Part shown: positions 15,551 to 23,306 of the stretch, in pieces
How the letters are laid out: each line of letters opens with the position of its first letter
Numbering within the stretch: the first letter of the stretch is position 1
Assembly: GCF_002911665.1 (NCBI RefSeq)
Contig: NZ_MTBP01000003.1
Coordinates: 62,001-126,000, forward strand
Reading direction: 5' to 3'
Source: Actinomadura rubteroloni
Lineage (GTDB): Bacteria > Actinomycetota > Actinomycetes > Streptosporangiales > Streptosporangiaceae
Length of the DNA: 64,000 nt
The notes under the pieces: model-generated
What the model saw: the letters and a program-made list of their open reading frames with translations, nothing else
Told to the model about the DNA's origin: nothing
The model's database searches: none
Made by a program: the position numbers and the translations under genes

Positions 15551-16726
15551 TCAGACGAGCGGGGTGATCCTCTCCTCGACGCCGAGCAGGGCCTTGCCGT
15601 AGACCTCGAACCCGACGGCGGGTGAGACGACGGCGTGGCGGGCGGCGACGTTCACGTCGCGCCAGATCCGCTGCAACGGACTGACCTCGGCGAATCCGCC
15701 GGCCCCGTGGGCGTTCATCAAAACGGTGAGCGCCTCCACGACGTTCTGCACGGCGTGGCCGACGTCGGCGCGGACCCGGGCGCGGGTGGCGTAGTCGAGG
15801 TACTCGCCGCGGGCGGCGGCCGCGTCGATGTCGGCGGCGGCCCGGTGGCAGAACAGAGTCGCGGTGTCGATCTTGACGGCGGCGTCGGCGATCTGGAGCT
15901 GGAAGGCCACCGATTCGGCCTGGGTCTCGAAGAACGTGTAGGAGATGGGCTTTTTGGCGGCCTTCTCGATGACGAGCTTGAGCGCGGCGCGGCCCATGCC
16001 CAGTTGGGGTCCGGCCAGGACGAGGGTGAGCAGCGGTACGAACGAGGACCGGTAGAGGGCCTCCTCGGTGTGCTCGGTCGGATAGGCGCCCTCGATCGCG
16101 GCCGGTACCGACAGGACCCGGTGCTCGGGAACGAACAGGTCCTCGCCGACGAGGCAGTTGCTCGCGGTGCCGCGCATGCCGGTGACGTGCCAGACGTCCT
16201 CGATGATCAGCTCGGACGCGGGGACCAGGATCAGTCCCTGGTCGACGACTTCGCCGCTCTCGTCGGTCAGAGGGACGCCCAGCACGGCCCAGGTCGACCA
16301 CCACGATCCGGAGTTGTAGTACCAGCGGCCCGAGACTTGCCAGCCTCCCTCGACTTTCCGCGTCGTGGCGGTGGGGGTGAGGACGCCGGTGACCCGCGGT
16401 TCCGGGTCGGCGAACACCTCGTCCTGGGCGCGCTCGGGGTAGAGGGAGGCGAGCCAGTTGCAGACGTTGGTGAGAGCGACGATCCAGCCGGCCGATCCGT
16501 CGGCCTCGGCGACCGCGGCGGACACGTCGATCATGGTGCGCATGGAGGTCTCGTAGCCGCCGTAGCGCCGGGGCACGGAGATCTTGAACAGGCCCGCCGC
16601 GCCGACGGCCTCGATGCTCTCGGCGGCGACGCGCCGGTCGGTGTCGGACCTGGCGGCGTGCTCGCGCAGCAGGGGCTGGAGCGCTTCGGCTCGGGCGACG
16701 AGTTCCGCCGGGGTTGGGGCGGTCAT
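15551..16726 (-). CDS. Group D flavin-dependent monooxygenase, oxygenase component (acyl-CoA dehydrogenase fold)
   Basis: 391 aa, acyl-CoA dehydrogenase fold without a convincing catalytic glutamate, and like the oxygenase components of two-component hydroxylases (HsaA, 4-hydroxyphenylacetate 3-hydroxylase C2). Typical segments are SVPRRYGGYE, GSAGWIVALTN, GRWYYNSGSWWSTW, TGMRGTASN and the C-terminal NAHGAGGF...PLQRIWRDVN...HAVVSPAVGFEVYG. These enzymes ortho-hydroxylate phenols with reduced flavin supplied by a partner, and a flavin reductase gene lies just upstream on the same strand. It would convert a phenol to a catechol for ring cleavage. The substrate is not identified. Confidence 0.83.
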   Translation of the reverse strand: MTAPTPAELVARAEALQPLLREHAARSDTDRRVAAESIEAVGAAGLFKISVPRRYGGYETSMRTMIDVSAAVAEADGSAGWIVALTNVCNWLASLYPERAQDEVFADPEPRVTGVLTPTATTRKVEGGWQVSGRWYYNSGSWWSTWAVLGVPLTDESGEVVDQGLILVPASELIIEDVWHVTGMRGTASNCLVGEDLFVPEHRVLSVPAAIEGAYPTEHTEEALYRSSFVPLLTLVLAGPQLGMGRAALKLVIEKAAKKPISYTFFETQAESVAFQLQIADAAVKIDTATLFCHRAAADIDAAAARGEYLDYATRARVRADVGHAVQNVVEALTVLMNAHGAGGFAEVSPLQRIWRDVNVAARHAVVSPAVGFEVYGKALLGVEERITPLV

Positions 16727-16751
16727 GGGTTCCTCCTCGAGGGGTGCGGTG

Positions 16752-17282
16752 TCAGCGGGAGCAGGCGGAGATGAGGTCGTCGATCGGCCGGCGGGGCCGG
16801 TCGGCGAAACCGGAGTGGGTGCCGAAGATCCGGTTTCCGTAGACGAGCGGGGCCGCCGTCCGGGAGCGCACCGCCCGGACGGTGCCGAGTAGCAGGAGGT
16901 GGTCGCCGCCGTCGACGGGCCGAGCCAGATCGCAGGCCAGGAAGCCGGGGGCTTCGGCCAGCCGGGGCAGCCCCTGATCGGTGTACCAGGCGACGGAGGC
17001 GAAGCGGTCGCCGCGCCGGGCGAAGGCCAGCGCGGTCTCCGCCTGGCCGCTGCCGAGGATGTTCACTCCGAACCGGCCGGTCCGCAGGATGCGCGCCAGC
17101 AGACCCGATGAGCGATCCAGGGCCACGGTCACCATCGGTGGCCGCAACGACAGTGAGGCGAAGGCGCTCACGGTGGTGCCGTGCGGTCCGTCGGCGCTCG
17201 TGGTGACGATGGTGACCGGAGCGCAGACCCCGGCCATGAGATCGCGGAACGCCTGTTCGTCGACCATCTCCACCTCATTCAT
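16752..17282 (-). CDS. Flavin reductase component (HpaC/HsaB-like)
   Basis: 176 aa, flavin reductase-like FMN-binding split barrel. VCAPVTIVTT near residue 20, TVSAFASLSLRPPMVTVALD and GRFGVNIL are the family's flavin-binding segments. It reduces FMN or FAD with NAD(P)H and passes it to the monooxygenase encoded 25 bases downstream. The ATG at 17282 lies at the edge of an AT-rich intergenic region shared with the divergent GntR gene. That arrangement suggests GntR control of both oxygenase genes. Confidence 0.85.
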   Translation of the reverse strand: MNEVEMVDEQAFRDLMAGVCAPVTIVTTSADGPHGTTVSAFASLSLRPPMVTVALDRSSGLLARILRTGRFGVNILGSGQAETALAFARRGDRFASVAWYTDQGLPRLAEAPGFLACDLARPVDGGDHLLLLGTVRAVRSRTAAPLVYGNRIFGTHSGFADRPRRPIDDLISACSR

Positions 17283-17305
17283 TATGGTCAATGATGGTGA
17301 ATAAT
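17281..17305. promoter_or_regulatory. Operator-like element between the flavin reductase and GntR genes
   Basis: ATTAT arms frame two directly repeated ATGGTSA heptamers (17284 and 17294) in the 91-base divergent intergenic region; a further TTATGACC lies at 17347. The AT-rich run immediately beside both start codons is the natural place for GntR binding. Assignment is by position and symmetry only. Confidence 0.4.
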
Positions 17306-17373
17306 CTCTCGCGGGTAGAACGCGGGTCAAGAGTCCGCCATAATCTTTATGACCGAACCGGCAGGGAGGGCGA

Positions 17374-18120
17374 GTGACGTCGGCCGAAGAGCAGAGCGAG
17401 ATACCCGCACTCCGCCGGGCCGACTGGCAGGGCGCGCGCGATGCGGCCAGGCCGCGCGCGGAGGTGGCCGCCGAGAAGGTCGCCGCGCTCGCCGCGCACG
17501 TCGAACCGGGTACACGCCTCGGCACCAAGGAGGAGCTCCGGGCGCTGTGCGGCGTGTCCGTCGGCACCTTCAACGAGGCGCTCCGGCTGCTGCAGTCGCG
17601 GGAGGTCATCACGATGCGTTCCGGGCCGGGCGGTGGGCTGTTCGCCGCCGAGTCGACGGCCTGGCTCGGGGACGCCGCCGTGATCCTGGACTCCGCCCGC
17701 GCCTCGGTGGCCGACGCGGTCCGGCTGCGCAACGCTCTCGACCCCCTGCTGATCGAGGACGCCCTGTGGCACGGCTCTCCCGCTGACTTCGCGGACCTGC
17801 GCGAGCATCTCGCGTCCATGGGCAAGGCCACCGAGGCGGGCGACGCGGTCGCCTTCGTCCGGGCCAATTGGCGGCTGCACGCCCGGCTCGCCGACATCAG
17901 CCCCAGCCACTGGCTCAGGTCGATCTACACCAAGCTCATAGAGATCATCGAGAGCCACACCATCGAGGTGGTCGCGGCCGGTGACGCGCCGTTGCCGGAC
18001 TACATCCGGCAGCGGCACGCCCTGCATGCCGACCTCGTCGCGGCGCTGGAACGCCGCGACGCCGACGAGGCCATGCGTCTGATCGCGGCGCACAACACCA
18101 CCCCGTCCACCGGGCCTTAG
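17374..18120 (+). CDS. GntR family regulator with FCD ligand domain
   Basis: 248 aa. An N-terminal winged helix (about residues 25-85, with GTKEELRALCGVSVGTFNEAL and EVITMRSGPGGGLF) precedes an all-helical FCD domain (about 100-235) with the metal-binding type histidines in NWRLHARLAD and ESHTIE. FCD proteins bind small carboxylates and usually act as repressors of catabolic operons. The GTG start is preceded by GGGAGGGCGA, a good ribosome site. It is divergent from the two-component monooxygenase genes, its likely targets. The C-terminal helices match a fossil GntR at 15162-15310. Confidence 0.88.
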   Translation: MTSAEEQSEIPALRRADWQGARDAARPRAEVAAEKVAALAAHVEPGTRLGTKEELRALCGVSVGTFNEALRLLQSREVITMRSGPGGGLFAAESTAWLGDAAVILDSARASVADAVRLRNALDPLLIEDALWHGSPADFADLREHLASMGKATEAGDAVAFVRANWRLHARLADISPSHWLRSIYTKLIEIIESHTIEVVAAGDAPLPDYIRQRHALHADLVAALERRDADEAMRLIAAHNTTPSTGP

Positions 18121-18396
18121 CCGGGCACCGTCCCGTATCCGCCCAGAAGGGTCGGCTCGGCAGACCGCGCCTGTTCGGTCGGCCGGGCGACGAGGTCGGC
18201 CCCGCCGCCGCGGGGAATCCGGCGACGAAGCCGTCTACCGGGGTAGAGGGCGGCGACCTGCCCGCCAGCAGGCTGTCGAGCAGGGTGACGGACAGACCGC
18301 GCAGATCCGTGCCGCCGCCTGGCCGGGCGGCTCTTTCCGGTCAGGCGCTGCTTACGGCACTGCGGCAGCGGTGAAGGTCCGATCGCGGCGCCAAGC
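18121..18396. other. Intergenic region without a recognised gene
   Basis: Between the GntR gene and the stop of a convergent MarR gene. Open frames occur on both strands but have no recognisable family features, start signals or upstream context; I see no clear hairpin terminator. Confidence 0.5.
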
Positions 18397-18861
18397 TTAC
18401 GAAGCTCGCTCTTCCGCCACCCCGCTGAGGGCCTCTGGGTTCAGCTCCTCGACGATCCGGTAGAGCAGCCGGTGGACGATGTCCTTGTCCTCGGGCGAAA
18501 GCGGGGCGGTCGTTTCGGCCTCGATGCGACGGGTGATCATCGCGGCGCGCGCCGCCACCGGCCTCCCCTGGTCGGTGACGAACAGGCACATGCTGCGGCG
18601 GCTGGTGGGATGCGGTTCCCGGCGCAGCAGTCCCCGCTCGACGAGCCGGCCCACCGCCGTCCCCATGGACTGGGCGGTGATACCAGAGCGGCGCGCGATG
18701 TCGGCGGCGGTCACACCCGGGCTCCGCACCGTGTGCATCAGGGCGTTGTGCTGAGCCAGGGTGAGATCTTCGGTGCGCAGCGCCCGCTCCAGCATTCCCG
18801 CCAGGACCTGGGAGAACTGCCAGGCCAGGTAGCCGGTGGTGGGAAAGGCCGTGTCGGTCAC
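18397..18861 (-). CDS. MarR family transcriptional regulator
   Basis: 154 aa. The winged helix is clear at about residues 30-100 (LTLAQHNALMHTV, TAADIARRSGITAQSMGTAVGRLVERGLLRR, then the wing HPTSRRSMCLFVTDQG). MarR proteins form dimers and bind short palindromes, released by phenolic or other small ligands. It is the second gene of an operon led by the membrane protein 9 bases upstream, so it probably autoregulates through the large inverted repeat at 19928-19968. Confidence 0.87.
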   Translation of the reverse strand: MTDTAFPTTGYLAWQFSQVLAGMLERALRTEDLTLAQHNALMHTVRSPGVTAADIARRSGITAQSMGTAVGRLVERGLLRREPHPTSRRSMCLFVTDQGRPVAARAAMITRRIEAETTAPLSPEDKDIVHRLLYRIVEELNPEALSGVAEERAS

Positions 18862-18870
18862 TGCGGCAGT

Positions 18871-19899
18871 CTATGCGCGGGCGTCGCGCCAGTAGAGGAT
18901 GGCCGCGGTAAGGGCGATCCACACCGTGAGGACGGTGACGCCGACGACCACTCCGTCGTTGTCGAAGTGCGACAGGCCCTGGATGGCCCGCACGCCCACG
19001 CCTACGGGAAGGATCTCCGACAGCGGACGCAACCAGCCGGGGAGGTACGCGGTGGGGAGCGTCCCCCCGCTGGTGCTGTTGCCGAAGGTCAACAGCACCA
19101 CGGCCGCCAGCGACATCCCGGCCCGGCCGAACAGCCGCAGGAACACCATCGTCGCGCCGCCGACCGCGGCGGCCATCAACGCGATGATCGTCGCGATGCC
19201 GAGGAACGGGCCGGGCAGCGCCGCGAACCCGAGGCTCCCGGTCAACAGCGCCACCAGGACGCCGCCGAGGACGCTGAACGCCGAAAGGCTGGCCATCCGC
19301 CACCGGTACTCCAGCCGGGGGGCGACCTGGTAGGTCATCAGCCCGAACAGGAAGCCGGCCAAGACAATGCCGAAACCGGCGTAGAACACCGACATGCCGC
19401 GGGTGTCGCCGGCCACGGCGGGGACGACGTCGTGCTCGGTGAGCCGGCGGCCTCTCGCCGCGGTCAGCCCGGAGAAGGCTCCGCTGACGGTCGAGGTGAC
19501 CGAGGGGCCGTTGGCTCCGGCGTACAGCAGCTCATCGGCCTTCCCGGAGCCCGGCACGTAGGCGGCGTAGACCGTCCGGTCCTGGACCGCGCGGCGCGCC
19601 GCGTCCGCGTCCGCGTACCGCTTCACCTCGAACCCGCCGGGCAGCGCGCGCTCCAGGCCGTTGGCGACCTGGCCGGCCTGCGCTGCGGTTCCGACGACCG
19701 CGACCGGCAGATCGTGCGGACGCGGCGCGTGGAAGGCCGCCAGGAACACGCTGACGAAGATCGCGCCGATGGCCAGCACGATCCCGACCGGAAGCAGGAT
19801 TCCCTTGAGCCCGGTCGCACCGGGCGGCGCGGGCGCGGCATCCACGGCGTGGTGAGCCGGTGCGCGCGCCTCCTCGGAAGGGGCGGGTGAGGTGGCCAT
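18871..19899 (-). CDS. Membrane protein of the DUF3533/ABC-2 transporter-like type
   Basis: 342 aa. One transmembrane segment near residues 33-55, an extracytoplasmic domain of about 120 residues (PVAVVG, VAYVPG-like segments), then five or so membrane helices between about 170 and the C-terminus. This is the layout of YhgE/Pip and SNG1-like or ABC-2 permease-related proteins; no ATPase gene accompanies it. It is co-transcribed with a MarR regulator, an arrangement common for drug or phenolic-compound export. Export function is inferred; substrate unknown. Confidence 0.7.
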   Translation of the reverse strand: MATSPAPSEEARAPAHHAVDAAPAPPGATGLKGILLPVGIVLAIGAIFVSVFLAAFHAPRPHDLPVAVVGTAAQAGQVANGLERALPGGFEVKRYADADAARRAVQDRTVYAAYVPGSGKADELLYAGANGPSVTSTVSGAFSGLTAARGRRLTEHDVVPAVAGDTRGMSVFYAGFGIVLAGFLFGLMTYQVAPRLEYRWRMASLSAFSVLGGVLVALLTGSLGFAALPGPFLGIATIIALMAAAVGGATMVFLRLFGRAGMSLAAVVLLTFGNSTSGGTLPTAYLPGWLRPLSEILPVGVGVRAIQGLSHFDNDGVVVGVTVLTVWIALTAAILYWRDARA

Positions 19900-19927
19900 C
19901 AGACGTGAGCTCCCAACTCTTAAATAT

Positions 19928-19968
19928 AAGGTGCCTTATATCTCTACCATAGAGATATAAGGCACCTT
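19928..19968. promoter_or_regulatory. 41-bp perfect inverted repeat, probable MarR operator
   Basis: Arms of 18 bases (starting AAGGTGCCTTATA) are perfectly complementary around the loop ACCAT. Within it the half-site TATAAGGYRCCTT is itself palindromic and occurs twice. It lies 29 bases upstream of the membrane protein start, in an AT-rich island, which fits paired MarR-dimer sites over the promoter. A terminator is unlikely because it precedes, not follows, the operon. Confidence 0.7.
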
Positions 19969-20163
19969 GCTCTTGCCCTGGGGAGAGGCTCGTCACACCC
20001 GATGGGGCCGGGCTCGGCGTCAATCCGGCGTCGGCGGGTCGGGAATCGGCGGGGTCGACCGTCAGGCGGACCATCGGCAGGCGCTCGACGCGCCGCCCGG
20101 CCGCCTCTCGATCGTGGCGCGCGGCAGCCGCCACGCGCGGCCGTGCCGTTCGACACAGATGTT

Positions 20164-20310
20164 CAGCGCGACTGCATGGCGACCAGAGGCGCGCTGATCA
20201 TGGCGGACCCCGCGGCCGAACGCCTCTGTGAGCTACTGCGCGGCGCGGATTTCGCCTTCACCAACTTGGAAATGGTCCCGAGCAGCGGGCGGGGCCATCC
20301 GGTGCGCAAC
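20164..20310 (+). pseudogene. Remnant of a CapA-family (poly-gamma-glutamate synthesis type) gene
   Basis: One frame reads GALIMADPAAERLCELLRGA then DFAFTNLEMVP, the segment of CapA-family phosphoesterase-fold proteins around the conserved FANLE-like motif. There is no start with a ribosome site, and similarity ends after about 45 residues at a change of frame. It is a fossil of unknown origin. Confidence 0.5.
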
Positions 20311-20312
20311 GC

Positions 20313-20510
20313 GGCTCCGACGGCGCCTTCCGCGCGCCCGACGTCGGACACCTCACCCCGCAGTACCGCGTCACCCACCGAGGCCGCACGGCACCGCTGA
20401 ACGACATCACCGGCGGCGGCCTCATCGTCCTGGCCGACGGCGACATCGCGTGCTCAGCACTCGACTCCGCCGGCCGGGAGTTCCTCGACCGGATCGGCGC
20501 CATGTCGCCT
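20313..20510 (+). pseudogene. Remnant of an FAD-dependent aromatic hydroxylase C-terminus
   Basis: In another frame, directly after the CapA-like fragment, the sequence RAPDVGHLTPQYRVTHRGR, APLNDITGGGLIVLADGD and LDSAGREFLDRIGA resembles the thioredoxin-like C-terminal region of MhpA-type FAD hydroxylases. The FAD-binding N-terminal domain is absent. Together with the preceding fossil it fills most of 19900-20666, where I find no intact gene. Confidence 0.45.
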
Positions 20511-20640
20511 GACACCCCACACCGGCCGCCGGGGCAGCACAGATCACTCACCACGACGCCCGAAAGGTGGCCCGGTTCTCAGGCGCCGCCGGCACTCGGC
20601 GAGTGCATGTGTCCTCCACCCTCGGGCAAGCCGCACAATC

Positions 20641-20657
20641 CATAGCTCTAGAGATAA
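20641..20657. promoter_or_regulatory. MarR-operator-like site upstream of the MarR gene
   Basis: CATAGCTCTAGAGATAA, with the perfect palindromic core CTCTAGAG, lies only nine bases before the GTG start. It matches 13 of 17 bases of the palindromic element at 15063-15079. Its place overlapping the ribosome-site region fits autorepression. Confidence 0.5.
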
Positions 20658-20666
20658 ACTGGAGGC

Positions 20667-21122
20667 GTGAGTGACTATTCCGCCGCAAGTCTCCCGGCCG
20701 AGTTGGTGCGGTTGACGTGGGCCCTTCATCGAGCCTTGCTCCAGCGGCAGACGCCCCCCGCGGGCGAAGTGACTCGTCCGCTGGCTCAGGTTGAAGTGCT
20801 GCGGCTCGTCGCAAGCCAGCCGGGGATCAGCGTGCGGGGAGTTGCGGAGGCCCTCCGCATGCATCCCAACAATGTCAGCACCCTCGTCAGCCGACTGCAG
20901 CACGACGGCCTGCTGGAACGGCGCCGCAGTGAGCACGACCGCCGCGCCGCGGAATTGCACCCCAGTGAAAGAAGCCTTGCCTTCGGCGCCGAGGTGAACG
21001 AAAGTCTGCACCGCGCGATCGGCGAAGCCTTGAGCCACCTCGACCCCGCCGCCGTGACGCGCATCACCGGTGCACTCCCCGACCTGGAAGAACTGATCCG
21101 CGCCTTGCCCTCTACTCCCTGA
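20667..21122 (+). CDS. MarR family transcriptional regulator
   Basis: 151 aa. The winged helix spans about residues 38-105: AQVEVLRLVASQPGISVRG, MHPNNVSTLVSRLQHDGLLER and the DRRAAELHPS wing. The GTG start is set by GGAGG immediately upstream, although the spacing is short. The gene stands alone between fossils. A palindrome overlapping its leader resembles one in front of the TAXI operon at 14943, so this protein is a candidate regulator of that operon as well as of itself. Confidence 0.85.
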   Translation: MSDYSAASLPAELVRLTWALHRALLQRQTPPAGEVTRPLAQVEVLRLVASQPGISVRGVAEALRMHPNNVSTLVSRLQHDGLLERRRSEHDRRAAELHPSERSLAFGAEVNESLHRAIGEALSHLDPAAVTRITGALPDLEELIRALPSTP

Positions 21123-21496
21123 GTCGGCTCTTCAGGAGCCCACTGCGCCCATCCAGCCCACACCTGACCACGACCCGATTCGGGGCGGCATCGGCAGATC
21201 CTTGGTTCGGCTGGCGAGTGGATCGCGGTCGACGTTCAGTGTGGCGGGTTCGCTGGCCGAGCGGCAATGTTCGGGCACGTCCTGCCTCGCTGCAGTGGCC
21301 GAGGGTCCCTGCGGGCCGAGCAAGCGGGCGTGGCGCATGGAGCGCCGTCGCGAGCGTCTGGATGGTGCTGATGAGCGTCGCCATGTCGGCTGAGCATCTG
21401 CGGTGAGAGCGAGCTCGAACCGAGGAGTCGCAGCCATCCTCGCTGTGATGCTGGCTGGAGAGAGTTGCCGCGGAATGCATGAAGGTGCAGGTCGGG
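21123..21496. other. Intergenic region without a recognised gene
   Basis: Between the MarR gene and the 3' end of the acyl-CoA dehydrogenase. Several open frames exist on both strands but none has a family signature. Its last dozen bases (from 21484) are shared with the copy-1 remnant at 2931, so the duplicated segment reaches past the dehydrogenase stop. Confidence 0.5.
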
Positions 21497-22642
21497 CTAG
21501 AGGCCGGTGGAGCGGGCGATGATCTCTTTCATGATCTCGTTGGAGCCGGCCCAGATGCGGGTGACGCGGGCGTCCATCCAGGCGCGGGCCACGCGGTATT
21601 CGCGCATGTAGCCGTAGCCGCCGAAGAGTTGGACGCAGGCGTCGATCACCTCGTTCTGGACTTCGGAGGTCCAGTATTTGGCCTTGGAGGCGTCCACTGA
21701 GTTCAGGTCGCCGGTCACGTGGGCGGCCAGGCATTGGTCGACGAACGCCTGGGCCACGTCGAGTTTGGTGATGAGTTCGGCGATCAGGAATTTGTTGTGC
21801 TGGAAGGAGCCGATGGGCTGGCCGAAGGCTTTGCGGTCTTTCGCGTAGGTGAGGGTTTCGTCCAGGACGCCGCGTGCGTGGGCCACGTTCGCTATCGCGC
21901 AGGAGAGGCGTTCTTGGGGGAGGCGTTCCATCATGTGGATGAAGCCGCGGTCGACGTCGCCGATGCGGAAGGTGTCGGGGACGCGGACGTCGGTGAAGTA
22001 CAGCTCGGACGTGTCGGCTTCCGGCTGGCCTACCTTGTCCAGTTTGGTGCCGCGGGTGAAGCCGGGGGTGTCGGCTTCTACGCCGAAGAGGGTGATGCCC
22101 TTGGCGCCGCGAGAGGGGTCGGTCTTCGCCGCGACGATCACTAGGTCGGCGTGGCCGCCGTTGGTGATGAAGGTCTTCGAGCCGTTGATCACCCAGGAGT
22201 CGCCGTCCCGGACGGCCGTGGTGCGCAGTGCGGCCAGGTCAGAGCCGCCGGAGGGTTCGGTCATTCCGATCGCCGTGATCAGCTCGCCCGTGCAGAATTT
22301 CGGCAGCCAGCGCGCTTTTGCCTCGGCGGTTGCTAGTTCCAGCAGGTAGGGCGCGCAGATGTCAGTGTGAATACTGACGATCGAGTTGTAGGCGACGGCC
22401 ACCCGCGCCAGTTCTTCGCCCAGGACTGCGTTGTACCGGAAGTCGTCCGCCTCCTGGCCGCCGAACTCTGCGGGCACCTGCATGCCCAGGAAGCCCTGGC
22501 GGCCTGCTTCCAGCCAGACCGAGCGCCTGAGCGCACGCTCAGTGCGGATCGTCTCGTCCAGGGGCAGCAGTGTCCGCTCCACGAACTCCCGGACGGACGC
22601 GCGGAACAGCTCGTGCTCAGCCTCGAAGACGGTACGGCGCAT
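21497..22642 (-). CDS. Acyl-CoA dehydrogenase
   Basis: 381 aa, full length. It carries the FAD/substrate motif AIGMTEPSGGSDLAALRTTA, the GSKTFITNGGHAD segment, DRKAFGQPIGSFQ and the FGGYGYMREY...IWAGSNEIMKEII C-terminal block. The usual catalytic-glutamate region of short/medium-chain enzymes (YMREY) is present. It oxidises an acyl-CoA to the 2-enoyl-CoA with FAD and passes electrons to ETF. It is divergent from a TetR gene with a palindromic site between them and a second one inside its first codons. Its 3' end is the source type of the remnants at 2931 and 5413. Confidence 0.9.
   Translation of the reverse strand: MRRTVFEAEHELFRASVREFVERTLLPLDETIRTERALRRSVWLEAGRQGFLGMQVPAEFGGQEADDFRYNAVLGEELARVAVAYNSIVSIHTDICAPYLLELATAEAKARWLPKFCTGELITAIGMTEPSGGSDLAALRTTAVRDGDSWVINGSKTFITNGGHADLVIVAAKTDPSRGAKGITLFGVEADTPGFTRGTKLDKVGQPEADTSELYFTDVRVPDTFRIGDVDRGFIHMMERLPQERLSCAIANVAHARGVLDETLTYAKDRKAFGQPIGSFQHNKFLIAELITKLDVAQAFVDQCLAAHVTGDLNSVDASKAKYWTSEVQNEVIDACVQLFGGYGYMREYRVARAWMDARVTRIWAGSNEIMKEIIARSTGL
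22527..22542. promoter_or_regulatory. 16-bp perfect palindrome within the acyl-CoA dehydrogenase coding start
   Basis: CTGAGCGCACGCTCAG reads identically on both strands and lies about 100 bases into the dehydrogenase gene. It shares the CTGAGCG-N2-CGCTYAG pattern with the intergenic site at 22684-22699. A second, downstream operator for the divergent TetR protein is inferred. Confidence 0.55.
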
Positions 22643-22683
22643 GGCTGGAACCTCCCGGACTCACCGATGTCGCCGCCAGTGTA

Positions 22684-22699
22684 CTGAGCGCCCGCTTAG
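22684..22699. promoter_or_regulatory. TetR operator between acyl-CoA dehydrogenase and TetR genes
   Basis: CTGAGCGCCCGCTTAG is a near-perfect palindrome (one mismatched pair) in the 66-base divergent intergenic region, nine bases before the TetR GTG start. TGAGCG-type half-sites are typical of TetR regulators of fatty-acid oxidation. Binding by the adjacent TetR protein is inferred. Confidence 0.65.
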
Positions 22700-22708
22700 G
22701 ATGATCCG

Positions 22709-23302
22709 GTGGACGAGATGTGGGACGCCGTCACCCCCGAGGCGTCGCGGCGCATGCTGGCCGCCGCCGTGGACGCCTTCGCCGAGCGGGGGTATCACGG
22801 CACGTCCACCCGGCAGATCGCGGCGGCGGCCGGGATGAGCCCCGCCGCGCTGTACGTCCACTACCGCACCAAGGCGGACCTGCTATATCGCATCGCCGAG
22901 CGCGTCCATGTCTCGGTGCTGGAGACGCTGAGCGCGGCGATGCAGGACGTCGACGGGCACCCCGAGCGGATCCGCGCGCTGATGTACGCGTTCGCGCGCT
23001 GGCACGCCCGCCACCACCACGCCGCGCGGGTCATCCAGAACGAGCTGGGCGCGCTGGAGGCCGGGCACGCCCGGAAGATCGCCGCGCTGCGCCGCGAGGT
23101 CCGGACGCTGCTGCGCGACGCGGTGCGGGCGGGCGCGGCGGCGGGGGAGTTCGACGTCGCCGACGTGGACGGGACGAGCCGCGCCCTCGCCTCCCTCGCC
23201 ATCGACGTCTGCCGCTGGTACCGCCCGGACGGCCCGCGCACCCCCGACGAGATCGGCGCCCTCTACGCCCACCTCGCGCTGCGGATGCTGCGCGCGGACT
23301 GA
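22709..23302 (+). CDS. TetR/AcrR family regulator of acyl-CoA metabolism (inferred)
   Basis: 197 aa. The HTH is at about residues 15-55 (DAFAERGYHGTSTRQIAAAAGMSPAALYVHYRTK), followed by a helical domain with the RWHARHHHAARVIQNE stretch often seen in KstR2/FadR-like TetR proteins. The GTG start sits right after the palindromic operator. Divergence from an acyl-CoA dehydrogenase and shared palindromes suggest it represses that gene until an acyl-CoA ligand binds; this is inference from layout. Confidence 0.87.
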   Translation: MDEMWDAVTPEASRRMLAAAVDAFAERGYHGTSTRQIAAAAGMSPAALYVHYRTKADLLYRIAERVHVSVLETLSAAMQDVDGHPERIRALMYAFARWHARHHHAARVIQNELGALEAGHARKIAALRREVRTLLRDAVRAGAAAGEFDVADVDGTSRALASLAIDVCRWYRPDGPRTPDEIGALYAHLALRMLRAD

Positions 23303-23306
23303 CGGG

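Noticed and set aside
18121..18396. Possible short gene or remnant between the GntR and MarR genes
   Set aside because: The minus-strand frame rich in Leu/Ser/Pro resembles no family and has no start or conserved segment.
21123..21480. Possible small genes on either strand after the MarR gene
   Set aside because: Frames lack recognisable motifs, plausible ribosome sites and coherent hydrophobic patterns; treated as non-coding.
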